A stretch of DNA of 64,000 nt, taken from Isoetes taiwanensis (Eukaryota > Streptophyta > Lycopodiopsida > Isoetales > Isoetaceae). Every line of letters begins with the position of its first letter. Within the stretch, counting starts at the first letter, position 1. The position numbers and the translations under genes were made by a program. This document shows positions 21,701 to 32,509 of the stretch, piece after piece. The stretch covers positions 6,992,563-7,056,562 of the forward strand of contig JAJEKV010000020.1 of the NCBI GenBank assembly GCA_021234155.1, read 5' to 3'. Under the pieces are notes generated by a model. It did not search any database and was not told the DNA's origin. It saw nothing but the letters and a program-made list of their open reading frames with translations.

Positions 21701-24700
21701 GATCGCAGTGCCGTTTTACGTGCAAGGTATTAGTTTTAATACAGGAAAGTATGAGGATATATTGTTTCAGCAGACAGACTAAACATATTTCATGCGTAGA
21801 TGCTGTGAATACGCGCTTTTGGTGCTCGAACAGTGGTCCGAGTCACCTGAAATTCAACGTTCAGCTGAGCTTTATGAAGACCTTATTAAGTGCTGTGTAG
21901 GAGATGCTATGAGTGAGGTAGATATTTAGTAGTTTTTATTGGGCAAAAGGGTTTTATCAGGTTGATGCTAACAATGATATCTACAGGTTCGTTCTATGGC
22001 AAGGTCCTGCTACAGGGTGTTTGCTAAGATTTGGCCAGACCGTGCACGTCGGGTGTTCTCAGGTTTTGATCCTGTGATTCAGAGAGTAAGATCTTCTGCT
22101 TTGCTTTGTTTGTGTGGTCTGTTGCAGCTTACCATTGTGAATCCAAGCAGTTAATCAATGAAGAAGATGGGGGACTTCATAAACGTTATGCATCTCCAGC
22201 AGTACGAGAAAGAAATGGGCAATCACGGTCTTCCACAAATGTGGTATCAAGCACCGGACCACAGTTATCTGGGGCTGGAGGGAATTTTCATTTGACCCTT
22301 GATCGCTTACAAGGAAGTGTTAATGTTGGTGGAGGCCAGAGGAAGTGTAATGATAGGACTGCTGGACGAACTATGGAGAGCGCTCTGAATGCAGGTCAAC
22401 AACAAGTGACCGCTATCGAGAAGTTGTTAAAGGGCATGGAAGTCAATGACAAAGGAGTTGCCTCAACAGCCACGCGCATTATTGGGAAAGATCCAGGTTG
22501 TAGAAGATTAAGATTAAAACTGAAACGTAGAGTACTAAGATTAACCGAATGCATTTTCTTATTATTCTAACAGGTGGGAGTTATCGCAAGATACATGCCC
22601 CTGCTGTTGGGACCCGTGTAGGGATAGATCCTCCTTCAGCTCGAGACCCACCTTACCCTGCATCAGCACCAGCTCCAGATCCTGCTAATTCTCATGCACA
22701 GATGATGTCGGGATCCACCTTCTCATTGCATTCTCTGCCCGGAAGGGTATCGGGAAGCATTGAAAATGAGAATTCTGTTAATGGTGCAGCATTGCATGCC
22801 AGTACCCACATGGATGCTGGAAGGATACATAACGGATTCAATCGTGATATTGGCGGTACAGCATTCACATCAAATTTCGCAAAGCGTGTCCCAATGGTGG
22901 TTGAAAAACTAAATCAAGCTCCGCATATGGATGGGAATGAAGTCAAAGGAGCTAAAAGAGTCCTCAAAACAGAGCACATAGAGAGGGTTCAACAATCAGA
23001 GAACTTGTTCAATTTCGGGTTTCCGAGGCCACCTTTGAGAGCAGCAAGGTCTGCATCAAGTAGCAAAAGTGCAAGTGAAGAAACACAACCACCATATGGG
23101 GAAGCATTTGCTTTCATGGATGGTTTAATGTCACTAAATGATGCCTTAATAGAGGGTTTGAGTCCAAATGCTGATTGGTCTGCTAGAGTTGGAGCCTTTA
23201 CCTTCCTAGGAAAAGTGTTGCAACAGGGTCAGAAAGGGGTGCAGGAAGTGAATCAAAACTTTGAAAGAGTTATGAAACTCTTTTACCAGCATTTGGATGA
23301 TCCGCACCATAAGGTAGCACAAGCTGCACTTTCAACTCTTGCCAAACTTGTGCAGATTTGTAAAAAAAGCTTTGAGTCATATTTGGAAAGAATCCTTCCT
23401 AGGGTGTTTGCACGTTTAGTTGATTCTAAAGAAGTTATTCGACAGCTCAGCACATCCACACTGGAGGTAATAGGTAATACTTATGCCATTGATTCTCTGT
23501 TACCTGCATTGCTGCGGTCTCTGGACGAGCAGCGTTCACCAAAAGCTAAGATGGCTGTTATAGAATTTGCAATTGCTGCATTTGCAAAATTGGCGCTCAG
23601 TGGAGAAGCTGGTAGTGGGCTGCTTAAGCTTTGGTTAGCCAAACTTGCCCCTCTTGCCAATGATAAGAACACGAAACTGAAGGAAACAGCTATTACTGGC
23701 ATTATATCTGTGTACTCTCATTTTGATGCAACAACAGTGTTAAATTTCATTCTGGGTTTATCAATTGAGGAGCAAAGCATCCTTCGTCGAGCTCTGAAGC
23801 AGTATACACCACGAATTGAAGTGGATCTAATGACTTATGTACAAAACAAGGGCAATAGGTCAAGGTCAAAAACAGCAGGCGAGCATGGTGAGAATGCAGT
23901 TCCTTCAGAAGAAAGTTATGGAAACCACCAAGAGAACGAGTTACCTTTTGGAATTGGAGGCGGTTATAGTTCTGGATCAGTAAATTTTGAAACCAATAGA
24001 AAGTGGGGTTCTTCCCACCAGGAGATGGAGGGATATGCGAATAGACTTAATTGTAATCTGTCTAGCATTGATTCAAGTAAGAATTACTTTAGCAGCTCAG
24101 GAGATCCGATTGGGTATGGAATAGATGGAGATCTAAATAGGTCTAGGCAGCGGTTGGCACAATTTGATGATACGCATAGCCAGATGAAACAAGAGGAAGA
24201 TAAACCTGTAAACGCGGCAGACCATGTGCAGTATGGCTGTGAGTCAAGGTATGAAGAAAAGTCTTCACGGAGGGAAGCGGATGCAAAATTAACCCCACTA
24301 GAATCAGCATCAAGCATCATGGTGCTTCTTCACAAGGTATGAAAAACAATGAATAAAATCTATAAGGCGGTGCAGTGTTTGGAAGTTTTGATCTCTATTT
24401 CGGTGGCGGTTACAGATGTCAAATAGAAATGACGGGAAGATGGGAGATGGAATGTATGATGCATTGACTGAGCTGCTTCAATCATCTCAAGAAAATGATT
24501 CTTCAATTTGGTGTCAGGTTGGAATCCTTCTGTATGCTATTTTTCTCACTATATGTTATTAAAAAATGAATTGTCTAATGTTAAAAACAGAGCCAATGAT
24601 TTAAATGAGCATCCTCATGAGCATAAAAATCCTAATCAAACTACTTCAAAATAACAATGTTTGCATATCTGTGCATGCTGTTATTATCCGGATAATGATA

Positions 24701-26751
24701 CAGACTGCAGCTAGATAGCAGTGATAGAGAACAGGTTGCAAGAAAGTGAAAAGTGCAGAATATACAACACCTAGAGCATGGTTGCACCGCAATGTAGCAA
24801 CAAAAGAGATTGCAACATCAAACAAGACGTAATTTGGGCCTCTCAATCGGAATGTGTTTTAAGAAACCTTTTTTTGTTGTAGGCCAATAAAGTCATCATT
24901 TGCTGCCTTTTTTCCAACTTGGACAGCCAAATCAGCAAAAAGTCAAATCTAGTACATACGGCTCCTTGATTCTATTGTTTATAATGCACTGCCTCGGAAG
25001 ATGTTATGCAGCTGTGAATTTGTCCAGATCACTTTTCTTTTCCAATTCACAGAAGGCTCTTCTTGTCCTTTTTAAAACGGTGCCATTTAAAAACAGTCCA
25101 TACAGAGTTCCAAGCATCAAAAGTTTGATGTGTAGTCATGTTTTTTTTTTGTTTGCTTTTGGAACTTTGTTCAAAATCTTAAAACTTATTGGTGCTGTGA
25201 CAGTATCACAAACAAATATTGACGGTGGTGTTAGATGCCTTTGATGAACCTGATCCAGCAATACGGGAGTCTGCATGCAAAGTGATCGCTGAGATGCTAA
25301 GCCGTCAAGTATTTCCTAACTTGAAGCCATAATGTTGTTTTTTAAATGGCCTCCTTCTTCTTGCTTTTACAGTTTAGTTTCACATTTTAATTGTCTCTTG
25401 AATAACAATTGCTTTAATATAGTTATCTTGTCAACTTCAATGGATTTTAGAGGCAGGAATTAAAATCACTATCACAGAAACAGCTCCAGGCCCTGGAAAC
25501 CTGTATGCTCATTGCTTCCTTGTCATCCCAGGCATTTGCTGCCGCTATGGCCTGGGCATATGGGATCAAAGAAAATAAACCTGGACTGACTTACTTCCCC
25601 TAAGGCTTTGCAGCTTGTTGTATAGTTTTACGTTTAATAATGAAGAAGGAAATTACCTCCATGGAGCCACCATTACAGACACGAAAGCAGTGAATGTCCC
25701 AGTCCACTTGAAACAAATTTCTTACTTTTTTATGTCATTATAGATTTTTTCCATATCTAAGAAGTCAAAGTTAGCTGATGTGACTTTGTTTATAATGTAG
25801 AAAACGTTTCTGGAGGGTAGATTGGAAGTTGTGTTGGAGAAGCTCCTCCATGCTGCCACTGACCCATCCTTTAAGGTGACCTTCTACCCTTTACCTCTGT
25901 AATGTATTATATGTATGCATTATCTAAGAAGCCCTTCTGGGCTGTTAATAGAACTTAAAATGGCCTTTTGTTGAAATTATGGCCAAGTACTGGAATTTCA
26001 ACAATATCCTTTTGCTGACTATGAGCTGTCTTTTTAAAGGAACACATGGCCATGATTAAATTTTCTAATCTTACAGGTCGTGAGTGCTGCTGATCACAGT
26101 CTTACATCTGTATTGTCAAATTGTGATCCATATCGTTGCCTTGAAGTAAGTTTCTAGAACTTTCAAATGCTTTTCCGTTTTTGACGCCAATTTAACTGGC
26201 TTTCTGGATAGGTTGTGGTGCCACTCCTTGTCAATGAAAATGAGAAGTTACTAGTTACATGCATTAACAGTTTGACCAAGGTTTGTGAGTTGAAGTGCGT
26301 TTCAATTGCAGCATTACCTTTCCACGCTAACTATGGGTGTCTATTTTCAGCTTGTGCCTCGGTTACCACAAGAGGACCTGATGGCTCAACTACCCTTATT
26401 TTTACCTGCCCTTTTTGATGCATTTGGCAACCAAAATGCAGATGTTCGGAAGGTATGTGTAAGAAGGTAAATCCGTTGGGAGCTATTATGTGTTTTTGCT
26501 AATTTTTGGAGTTCCATTTTGTGCAGACAGTGGTGTTCTGTCTAGTAGACATATATATTGTCCTAGGAAAAGCCTTTGTTCCTTACTTAGGTAGCCTTAG
26601 CAGCACACAGCTTCGGTTAGTGACAATTTATGCAAACCGGATTTCGCAGGTATGGTGTCTTTATGCTGTTTTGGGATCCCTCCAATTGATCGAATTAACA
26701 CTCTCACTTGTGGCTGTCTCGCAGGCCAGGACAGGGGCATCTATAGATTGA
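18791..26751 (+). CDS. CLASP: CLASP, microtubule-associated CLIP-associated protein (22 exons, about 1,423 aa)
   Basis: Exons: 18791-19123, 19739-19894, 19969-20031, 20165-20233, 20353-20515, 20596-20757, 20838-20935, 21082-21156, 21227-21295, 21641-21726, 21800-21917, 21987-22085, 22151-22496, 22574-24336, 24416-24517, 25204-25308, 25801-25875, 26077-26145, 26212-26280, 26351-26452, 26527-26649, 26725-26751. All junctions are GT-AG and keep one frame (4,272 nt). The order matches plant CLASP: N-terminal TOG array (VVERLGDGKPPVRDAARRLL in exon 1; NWRVREEFARMVTSAI; QACHLLNLLSKELLGDFE), a Ser-rich basic linker (exons 13-14), a central TOG at about residues 793-1038 (DDPHHKVAQAALSTL, LLPALLRSLDEQRSPKAK) and a C-terminal TOG-like domain ending IYANRISQARTGASID. 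Known role: binds tubulin and microtubule lattice/plus ends, promotes rescue and cortical attachment, and shapes cortical arrays, cell division and auxin-carrier trafficking in plants. Length is close to Arabidopsis CLASP. The MDGAIE start is chosen over an upstream in-frame non-ATG codon. No lesions were seen. Confidence 0.95.
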
Positions 26752-27736
26752 TTGGCTTTAAGACAATTGGATGATTTAGAGTCATGCATTTTCGAACGGC
26801 TTCAACTAACAAGTGACTACAATTTTCCAAGTTGTGGATTTTCCTTCCTGGTTGACGTGTGGCGGTTTCACATGATTCTTTGGCAACTTGGAACTTGGGG
26901 ATGTTCAATACATTGAAGTCAAGGCAAAAACATCCTTTGTAACTTGAGTGTGTAAAGATAAAGAGATGAAGTCAAAATGTAAATTGTTTAGATCACTCCA
27001 TTGTGATCTTTTAGATCACCCCATTGTGATCTACTGAGGCTTGTGCAACCTTTGCATGCACATATTTATTGACTACCGAATGTATTATGTCTCCCAATTT
27101 CGTGTAAATAAATTTTTTATAGTTGGGAGATTTTGGTAAATTTTGGCACTTGACCAGGACACCACGAACCAGATTTACATTGTCCACGTTTCTAGAGTTT
27201 AAGACAAATGGATGGATGGTATGAATGTTCTCGAATTGGAACTTGGGAGTGCAATTTCAACCTGATAAATGCTGATAACTAATAGCAGCATGCTTAGCAT
27301 GCTTGATATGTTGCCTTATTGGACTGTTGTGTGTATAAGTGAGCGGCCTTGATTTTTGGTTAACACTATTCGTGCAAGCTGATAACTTGTAGTTTTTTGG
27401 TTATCACTATTAGTGCAGGCCGATAACTAGTTATTAGTGCTCATTATCAGTATTATTCCACCCATATAAACTCGATAAGGTGGTTATCAGTTTTTGCCTT
27501 GGCTGATAACAAAAAATAGGGGGCCTTGGTTGTATGCCCTTACCTCGGCTAGATCGATAACCTTACTTTTAGGTTTAGATCTTTAGCTTCTGGTTAACCA
27601 ATCGAAACAAAGGAGAGAAGCGGCATCTTGGTATGCAGGTTTTATGAAACAGAGGAAGATTGCATCATGACGGCTCATCTCGCCTGCTCTGCTCCTCTCC
27701 TAGCGTAGATTTGAAGGAGCCGCTGGAGCCTGCAAT
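26752..27736. other. CLASP 3' region and spacer
   Basis: Presumed 3' UTR followed by noncoding DNA. GATAAC/TGATAAC phrases recur between 27280 and 27570 in both orientations, which could be remnants of a small repeat. No gene recognised. Confidence 0.4.
27107..27112 (+). terminator. Possible CLASP polyadenylation signal
   Basis: AATAAA in an AT-rich tract 356 bp downstream of the CLASP stop codon. A nearer signal was not obvious. Confidence 0.35.
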
Positions 27737-28928
27737 CAGGGTTCAAGTTTGACGGCTTTCATGCCTGTTTTTGGCTTTTTTGCCCGTCAAAACAGGCTGA
27801 AAAAAAAAAATGCCCTGCATATGAAGGGTAACAAATATCAATTTGCCTGTCATAGAGAAAGGCAAAAAAAAAAAAAGTGTATGTCATTTGAAAGGTCCAA
27901 AATATAAAATTGCCTTTCATTTTTGTGTGCACTAGGGTTATTTTTATAGGTATAATATTAGAGTTAATGTACAATCTCTTAATATCCCTATAAAAAATGA
28001 ATTGGATAAACAACTAACAATATTAAAAATCCCAAATCCCGATTCCCTCCTATTATTATTTTGGGATATTCAGCTCTGTATCCGGTAAGCCAGAGGCCAA
28101 AATCCAGGCTCCAGCCAGCTGCCTGCTGCCACGCATGACTTTTCCGGTAAGCCAGGCCAACGCCAAGGCCAAGCCGGCTGGGTAACCTGAACCTCTGCTC
28201 TGAAAATTTTTTTGGTTCTTTCTTTTCCCCCCTTTTACAGAAAACAGAGGTCTGCTGCGTCTGCGTCTGTGTGGAGGTCGGACCGACGGATTCGCCAATA
28301 AGACGGACTGGTGCTGGACTGCTGGTGGACCACATTTCCTGTAGCTATTGAAATCAGAGCAGAGAGAGGCCCGTTGGTGGCTTGGACTATTTGTAGAGAG
28401 GAGGATGGAACATCACTTATGAGTCTATGGCAGTGTTGCATGGTTATTCCAGGAAGCACATCATGTTGTGAGAGGGGTTTCTCTCTCCAAAATAACGTCA
28501 AGTGTGGTATGAGGGCCCGCATGAACCTAGAAACGTTGGATGCTACTATGATGGTTTCCATGCGGAGTAAACCATTTGAGCAAGTGGATTGGAAAGCATG
28601 CTTTGATGCTTGGAATGAAGACAAACGTAGAAGAGCAGCAACAATGTCTTGTGATGACTCTTGAATTATGTTGTTTTGTTGATGCGACTCTTAACTTTTT
28701 AACTATATGTTTATATTAGTTTTTTAACTCTATGTTCATATTAGTATTTACTACTATGTAATTTACCGTTTTGTTCTAAGTTTATAACTCAAAAATGGTC
28801 TTTCGTCAATTAAAATTTTTGTATGTCAGTTGAAAGGTTCGAATTGATCAACCTTCTGTCATGTGAAAGGCAAAAAAAAAGTGCATGTCATTGGAAAATT
28901 AGGGGGTGCTTGTCAAACTTGAACCCTG
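27737..28928 (+). mobile_element. Non-autonomous hAT element with 8-bp target duplication
   Basis: Inverted ends CAGGGTTCAAGTTTGAC (27737) and its complement ending GAACCCTG (28928) are flanked by CCTGCAAT and CCTGCAAC, an 8-bp target duplication with one mismatch, as hAT transposons make. Subterminal phrases (GTATGTCATTTGAAAGG and similar) recur near both ends. Only a C-terminal piece of transposase remains inside, so the copy cannot move on its own. Confidence 0.9.
28311..28664 (+). pseudogene. hAT transposase C-terminal dimerisation fragment
   Basis: The frame contains CCERGFSLQNNVKCGMRAR, then LETLDATMMVSM and FDAWNEDKRRRA, matching the hAT C-terminal dimerisation domain pattern (S/C-ERGFS ... 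K...R..M....L..LM.I). The N-terminal zinc finger and the catalytic DDE part are absent from the element, so this is a relic. Confidence 0.8.
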
Positions 28929-28936
28929 CCTGCAAC

Positions 28937-30287
28937 CAGTCCATACTAGAGACATTGGAGCCTCCTTGCCTTGGAAGGAGGAGGAGGCTGAATCTTAGAC
29001 ATCATCATTTACTAAAAGCATTGCCTTAGTTTGCATTGCATTTTGCAAAGTAAGCTACTTGATGCATTTATTAAATGATGGTGTGCTTCAAAAAGTGCAC
29101 AAGCTACATGACCATCTTCAAATACTCTCAAACATTTCATGGATGCTTATATACTAGGACCAAGTATGCTCCTCTCATCTACATTGTATTTTTCTATTTA
29201 TTGAACCTCTGAATTGCAGTGAAAATCTGTTATGTGTAATGGAAATTAATTAAAAAAATGATACAGATATTGAAATTATATAGGACAAGACTGTTATCGG
29301 GACAAGGTTGTCTTAGTTGTCACATTATCATCTCTAGCAGTTTCTAAAAGTGATTCTTTGATCACAGCAGGTAACGTATTACATCTTTTTTATTTTATTG
29401 TACCTTTTCCCTTTGTTTTTACATCCCCTAGATGTTTTAAATATGTTGTCTTATTGTTTTTAAAAGTTCTCAGATGTTTTAAATCTGTAATACTCATGCC
29501 TTCTGGCGGATGTTCTTTCTTGGAATTGAAACTAATCTGCATTCACATATGTGGAGAACATCTGCATAATAGTTCAAAGCATGATATAATAGAAGGTTAT
29601 CAATTCTTTGAATTAGCAATAGGAGGTCTTGTGCTAAGTGCTTAACATCTAGACTGGCTCAATTTCATGTGATTCGTTCATCAGCTAGCCTCAAGCAAAA
29701 GCTCAGCCACACAGAGCACATGTCTTGATTCTGCAAAGCAATTTTGCAGCTGACCACGATTATGTAGCCACAATTATGGTACTGAGTCTGCATAGTCTAT
29801 CAGCTCCAATTTGGATCCTCTAACCACACCCATGCAAACCTTCAGCAACGCCATCTTTTTTTCCATTCAGCGATGGTCTTCAACATCCTCCACGTATTTG
29901 TTTTGCAAATTCCTTCAGTCACGAGTTTCTCTCGGATCTTGGATTTGCCAGCTCTCAATTTTGCCCTACTCTGATTTGACCACAACCTTGATTTTTGCCA
30001 TACCCACAGGTTTTAGATCTTGGAACTCTTGATGAAGGAATTCGTACGTCCTACTAGTGCCCTTCCGCCCCCAAACATCTCTGCATACAGATTCCGAGCC
30101 GATGCCATGGTACAGGTTGAGGCAGTAGCAGAGACACATCCATATGTAGATTCGGAAGTCCAAATGCAAGAGGAAGCTCAGGAGCATACACAGGGCTCCG
30201 CAATAGGAGCTATAGATAGTACATCAAAAGAAGAGCTTCAGATAATCCACAGAGTCCAAGTTTGGACCAGCTCGAGTAGGACCGATG
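28937..30287. other. Spacer, no gene recognised
   Basis: AT-rich. A frame around 30020-30287 (SAYRFRADAMVQVEAVAE) resembles a phrase at about 37810 (SAYRVDAMVQTED), suggesting an unrecognised dispersed sequence in both places. Otherwise nothing stands out. Confidence 0.35.
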
Positions 30288-30502
30288 CAGGGTTTGAAAA
30301 AGTGGGGGTTAGGCCCTTAAAATTCCGGTTGGAATTGAAAATTTTCAGTTTAGATTTTTGGATGCCGCAAAATTCCAGTATAAAATAATATAGTTTAGTG
30401 TAAAATCCGGCATATCCAAGTCTTGTTCTATATTAAATCCAATACGTATTATCTATGGGCGGCAAATTGTCTGGTAAGGCTTAGAAAGTTTTTCGAACCC
30501 TG
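30288..30502. mobile_element. Short hAT-like MITE
   Basis: Ends CAGGGTTTGAAAAA and, inverted, CAGGGTTCGAAAAA (13 of 14 matching) bracket 215 bp without coding potential. The CAGGG start is typical of hAT. Flanking 8-mers GACCGATG and CCTACATC do not match, so a target duplication is not supported. Confidence 0.6.
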
Positions 30503-30820
30503 CCTACATCTCATGGGGTTCTAAAAAACAGGCTCTTGTTCAAATATCAAGGCATCATCTTTTGACGGTTTCTATACCCAGGAACTTTTACAGCGTGGAG
30601 TGGATGCTTACTGGCTCGACAGGCCATGCCGTCTTCTGGTGCATTCTTCGGCATTGCGAGATATGCTGCATATGCTACAGTCGATACAAAAGGACCTCTG
30701 TTCAGTTAATTCAGCGACGTGACGAGCAATACAAGATTCAAGAGGCAAAGATCCAAAGAAAATGGGCAATGTATCGGGGAGGCACAAAACAAATTTTAGA
30801 CTAGTGGCCTCAAAACCCCT
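30503..30820. other. Short uncharacterised stretch
   Basis: An 80-codon plus-strand frame (30562-30804) ends in a basic, Gln-rich segment (QRRDEQYKIQEAKIQRKW). It may be the tail of a degraded element, since a LINE-like 3' end follows. Confidence 0.25.
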
Positions 30821-31052
30821 GGTTGGGTTACTTTTAGTTGCTTCCCACCGTTTTGGTTTTGTTTTCTCTTTAAGTTTTCTGCTATGTTTTGTAACGGGGC
30901 TTAGTCCCTAGGTCTCATTTGAGTTTAGGTCCTCTTGCTCTGTACCCATCCCATGGCCCTGTGGAGTCCCCATGGATGTAAAAAATTAATCTTATCTGAT
31001 TTCATCTCATCTCATCTCATCTCATCTCATCTCATCTCATCTCATCTCATCT
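30821..31052 (+). repeat. LINE/SINE-like 3' tail ending in an ATCTC microsatellite
   Basis: A GC-richer segment containing CCCATGGCCCTGTGGAGTCC and TGGATGTAAAAAATTAATC is followed by about ten copies of the pentamer ATCTC (about 31002-31052). Similar layouts (a phrase 'CCTATTGGTCTCC..GG..' then a pentamer run) occur at 37340-37410 and 47450-47537. Confidence 0.6.
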
Positions 31053-31226
31053 TTGGACATTCTAGGAATCATCATATATCCATAGGGGATATTGCGGCAT
31101 AAAAACTACTATTTCTTATCTACTTGTCTTATTTTCTTTTAGAGAATTTTGGCAAGACGTTGAAGCCCATGTGCTCAATCCTTTAGTTACCCAACTAGCA
31201 CACACCCCTACAAAATAAATGGGGTG

Positions 31227-31655
31227 TTTTTTTTTTTTTTTTTTGAAGAACTGAGACACTTATATTAAAAGAATGGCAATGATACAAGAGGAGTAGTGAG
31301 GAAAAAGAATGCCCCGAAGGGACAAAGACACCTCAGCACTCCATACTAAAAAACTAGAGCGTAAACTTCCAATCGCCTCTAGTAATCACTGTACAAACTC
31401 CCCATTCGCATTTACAATGTGCAAAATATCTCGCCAGATGCAAAACTTTGTCTCCTCTAGGCCAGTAAACACAAGAAAACTCTGGAATAGCTTATGTCTG
31501 AGTCTTGGAACTAGAGAGGCTGCAGGTTGCTGAATCCCTTGAAAAATCCATAAACGATGCCGTTTCCAAATCAACCAAACCAACCACGCCTTACACAGAT
31601 GGAAAGCCTGCTTCTTAGGAGAGGACCATGAAGCTGGAAACACATGAAGGGTTTT
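31227..31655 (-). pseudogene. Truncated L1-like LINE 3' end
   Basis: On the minus strand the sequence encodes FHLCKAWLVWLIWKRHRLWIF, like the conserved tail of plant L1 reverse transcriptases (a zinc-binding RVT region followed by LLWxIWxxRN), and ends in a poly(A) (T run at 31229-31246 on the plus strand). It is 5'-truncated. Confidence 0.6.
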
Positions 31656-31800
31656 TTTTTTTTTTTTTTTTTTTGGGGAGGGGGGACAACTTTGCCTTAA
31701 ACAAATGCATTTACAAAAGGCAGTAAAAGTAATATATATAGGGCTCAGGATGTATATGTTATCAAACAATCCATTATTCACGATATTTTATCATGTTGGC
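31656..31800 (-). repeat. Second poly(A)-tailed LINE scrap
   Basis: A T run (about 31654-31672) adjoins a GGGGAGGGG-type segment and AAATGCATTTACAAAAGGCAG, related to 32246-32335 (CCCTCCCCC, AAATGCATTCACATAAAGCAG). The two look like copies of one 3' tail. Confidence 0.45.
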
Positions 31801-31837
31801 CAGTTAATGTAGGAGCGCCATATATATCGGACGCTGT

Positions 31838-32240
31838 CATGTTATAGCCATGGACATATCCGTGGTATATCCATGTCTTTAACATGTTATAGCCACGCCC
31901 AAAAAAAAGTACATGGCGTGTTTGTGGACTTAGCGGATTTTTTGCCATTTAAGGCTGGCTATAACATGCCCACGTCCGACATTTACCGGGATGGTTAATG
32001 TAGTGCAAAATGCTAAAGCCATGTGCTTAACCCCCTTTTTGCCATGTTATAGCCACGGGCATATCCGTGGTATATCCATGTCTTTAACATGTTATAGCCA
32101 CGCCCAAAAAAAAATTACATGGCGTTTTTGTGGACTTAGCGGATTTTTTGCCATTTAAGGCTGGCTATAACATGCCCATGTCATTTACCGGGATGGTTAA
32201 TGTAGTGCAAGATGCTAAAGCCATGTGCTCAATTCCCCCA
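31838..32240. repeat. Tandem duplication of a roughly 203-bp unit with internal inverted repeats
   Basis: 31838-32040 and 32041-32240 are near-identical. Each unit carries CATGTTATAGCCA and, inverted, TGGCTATAACATG, so each half can fold back. This looks like a foldback/MITE-type element duplicated in tandem. No coding potential. Confidence 0.8.
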
Positions 32241-32243
32241 GCT

Positions 32244-32245
<2 letters not shown>

Positions 32246-32274
<29 letters not shown>

Positions 32275-32335
32275 GTCTTGCCCTCCCCCAAATAAATGCA
32301 TTCACATAAAGCAGCTAAAATAATTTACGCAGGGC
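32246..32335 (-). repeat. Third LINE-tail scrap with long poly(T)
   Basis: A run of about 23 T precedes sequence related to 31656-31800, consistent with the reverse of a poly(A) tail. Confidence 0.45.
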
Positions 32336-32485
32336 TTTCGATATTTGTCTTGCCATTCCATTTTGAAATCTCTCTAACCATCTCGAATGTGAATTACTTA
32401 GTAAATTTACGCAGGGCTTTCGATATTTGTCTTGCCATTCCATTTTGAAATCTCTCTAACCATCTCGAATGTGAATTACTTAGTA
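32322..32485. repeat. 82-bp near-perfect tandem duplication
   Basis: The unit beginning AATTTACGCAGGGCTTTCG is repeated back to back (32322 and 32404) with almost no differences, indicating a recent local duplication just beyond the GT90 stop codon. Confidence 0.9.
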
Positions 32486-32509
32486 AATAACATGGATTTC
32501 TTACAGCAC

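Noticed and set aside
24900-25244. 114-codon frame inside the large CLASP intron 15
   Set aside because: Lies mostly in the intron between well-supported exons 24416-24517 and 25204-25308, no domain.
28056-28624. Minus-strand ORFs across the hAT element
   Set aside because: Antisense to the recognised transposase fragment; no domain.
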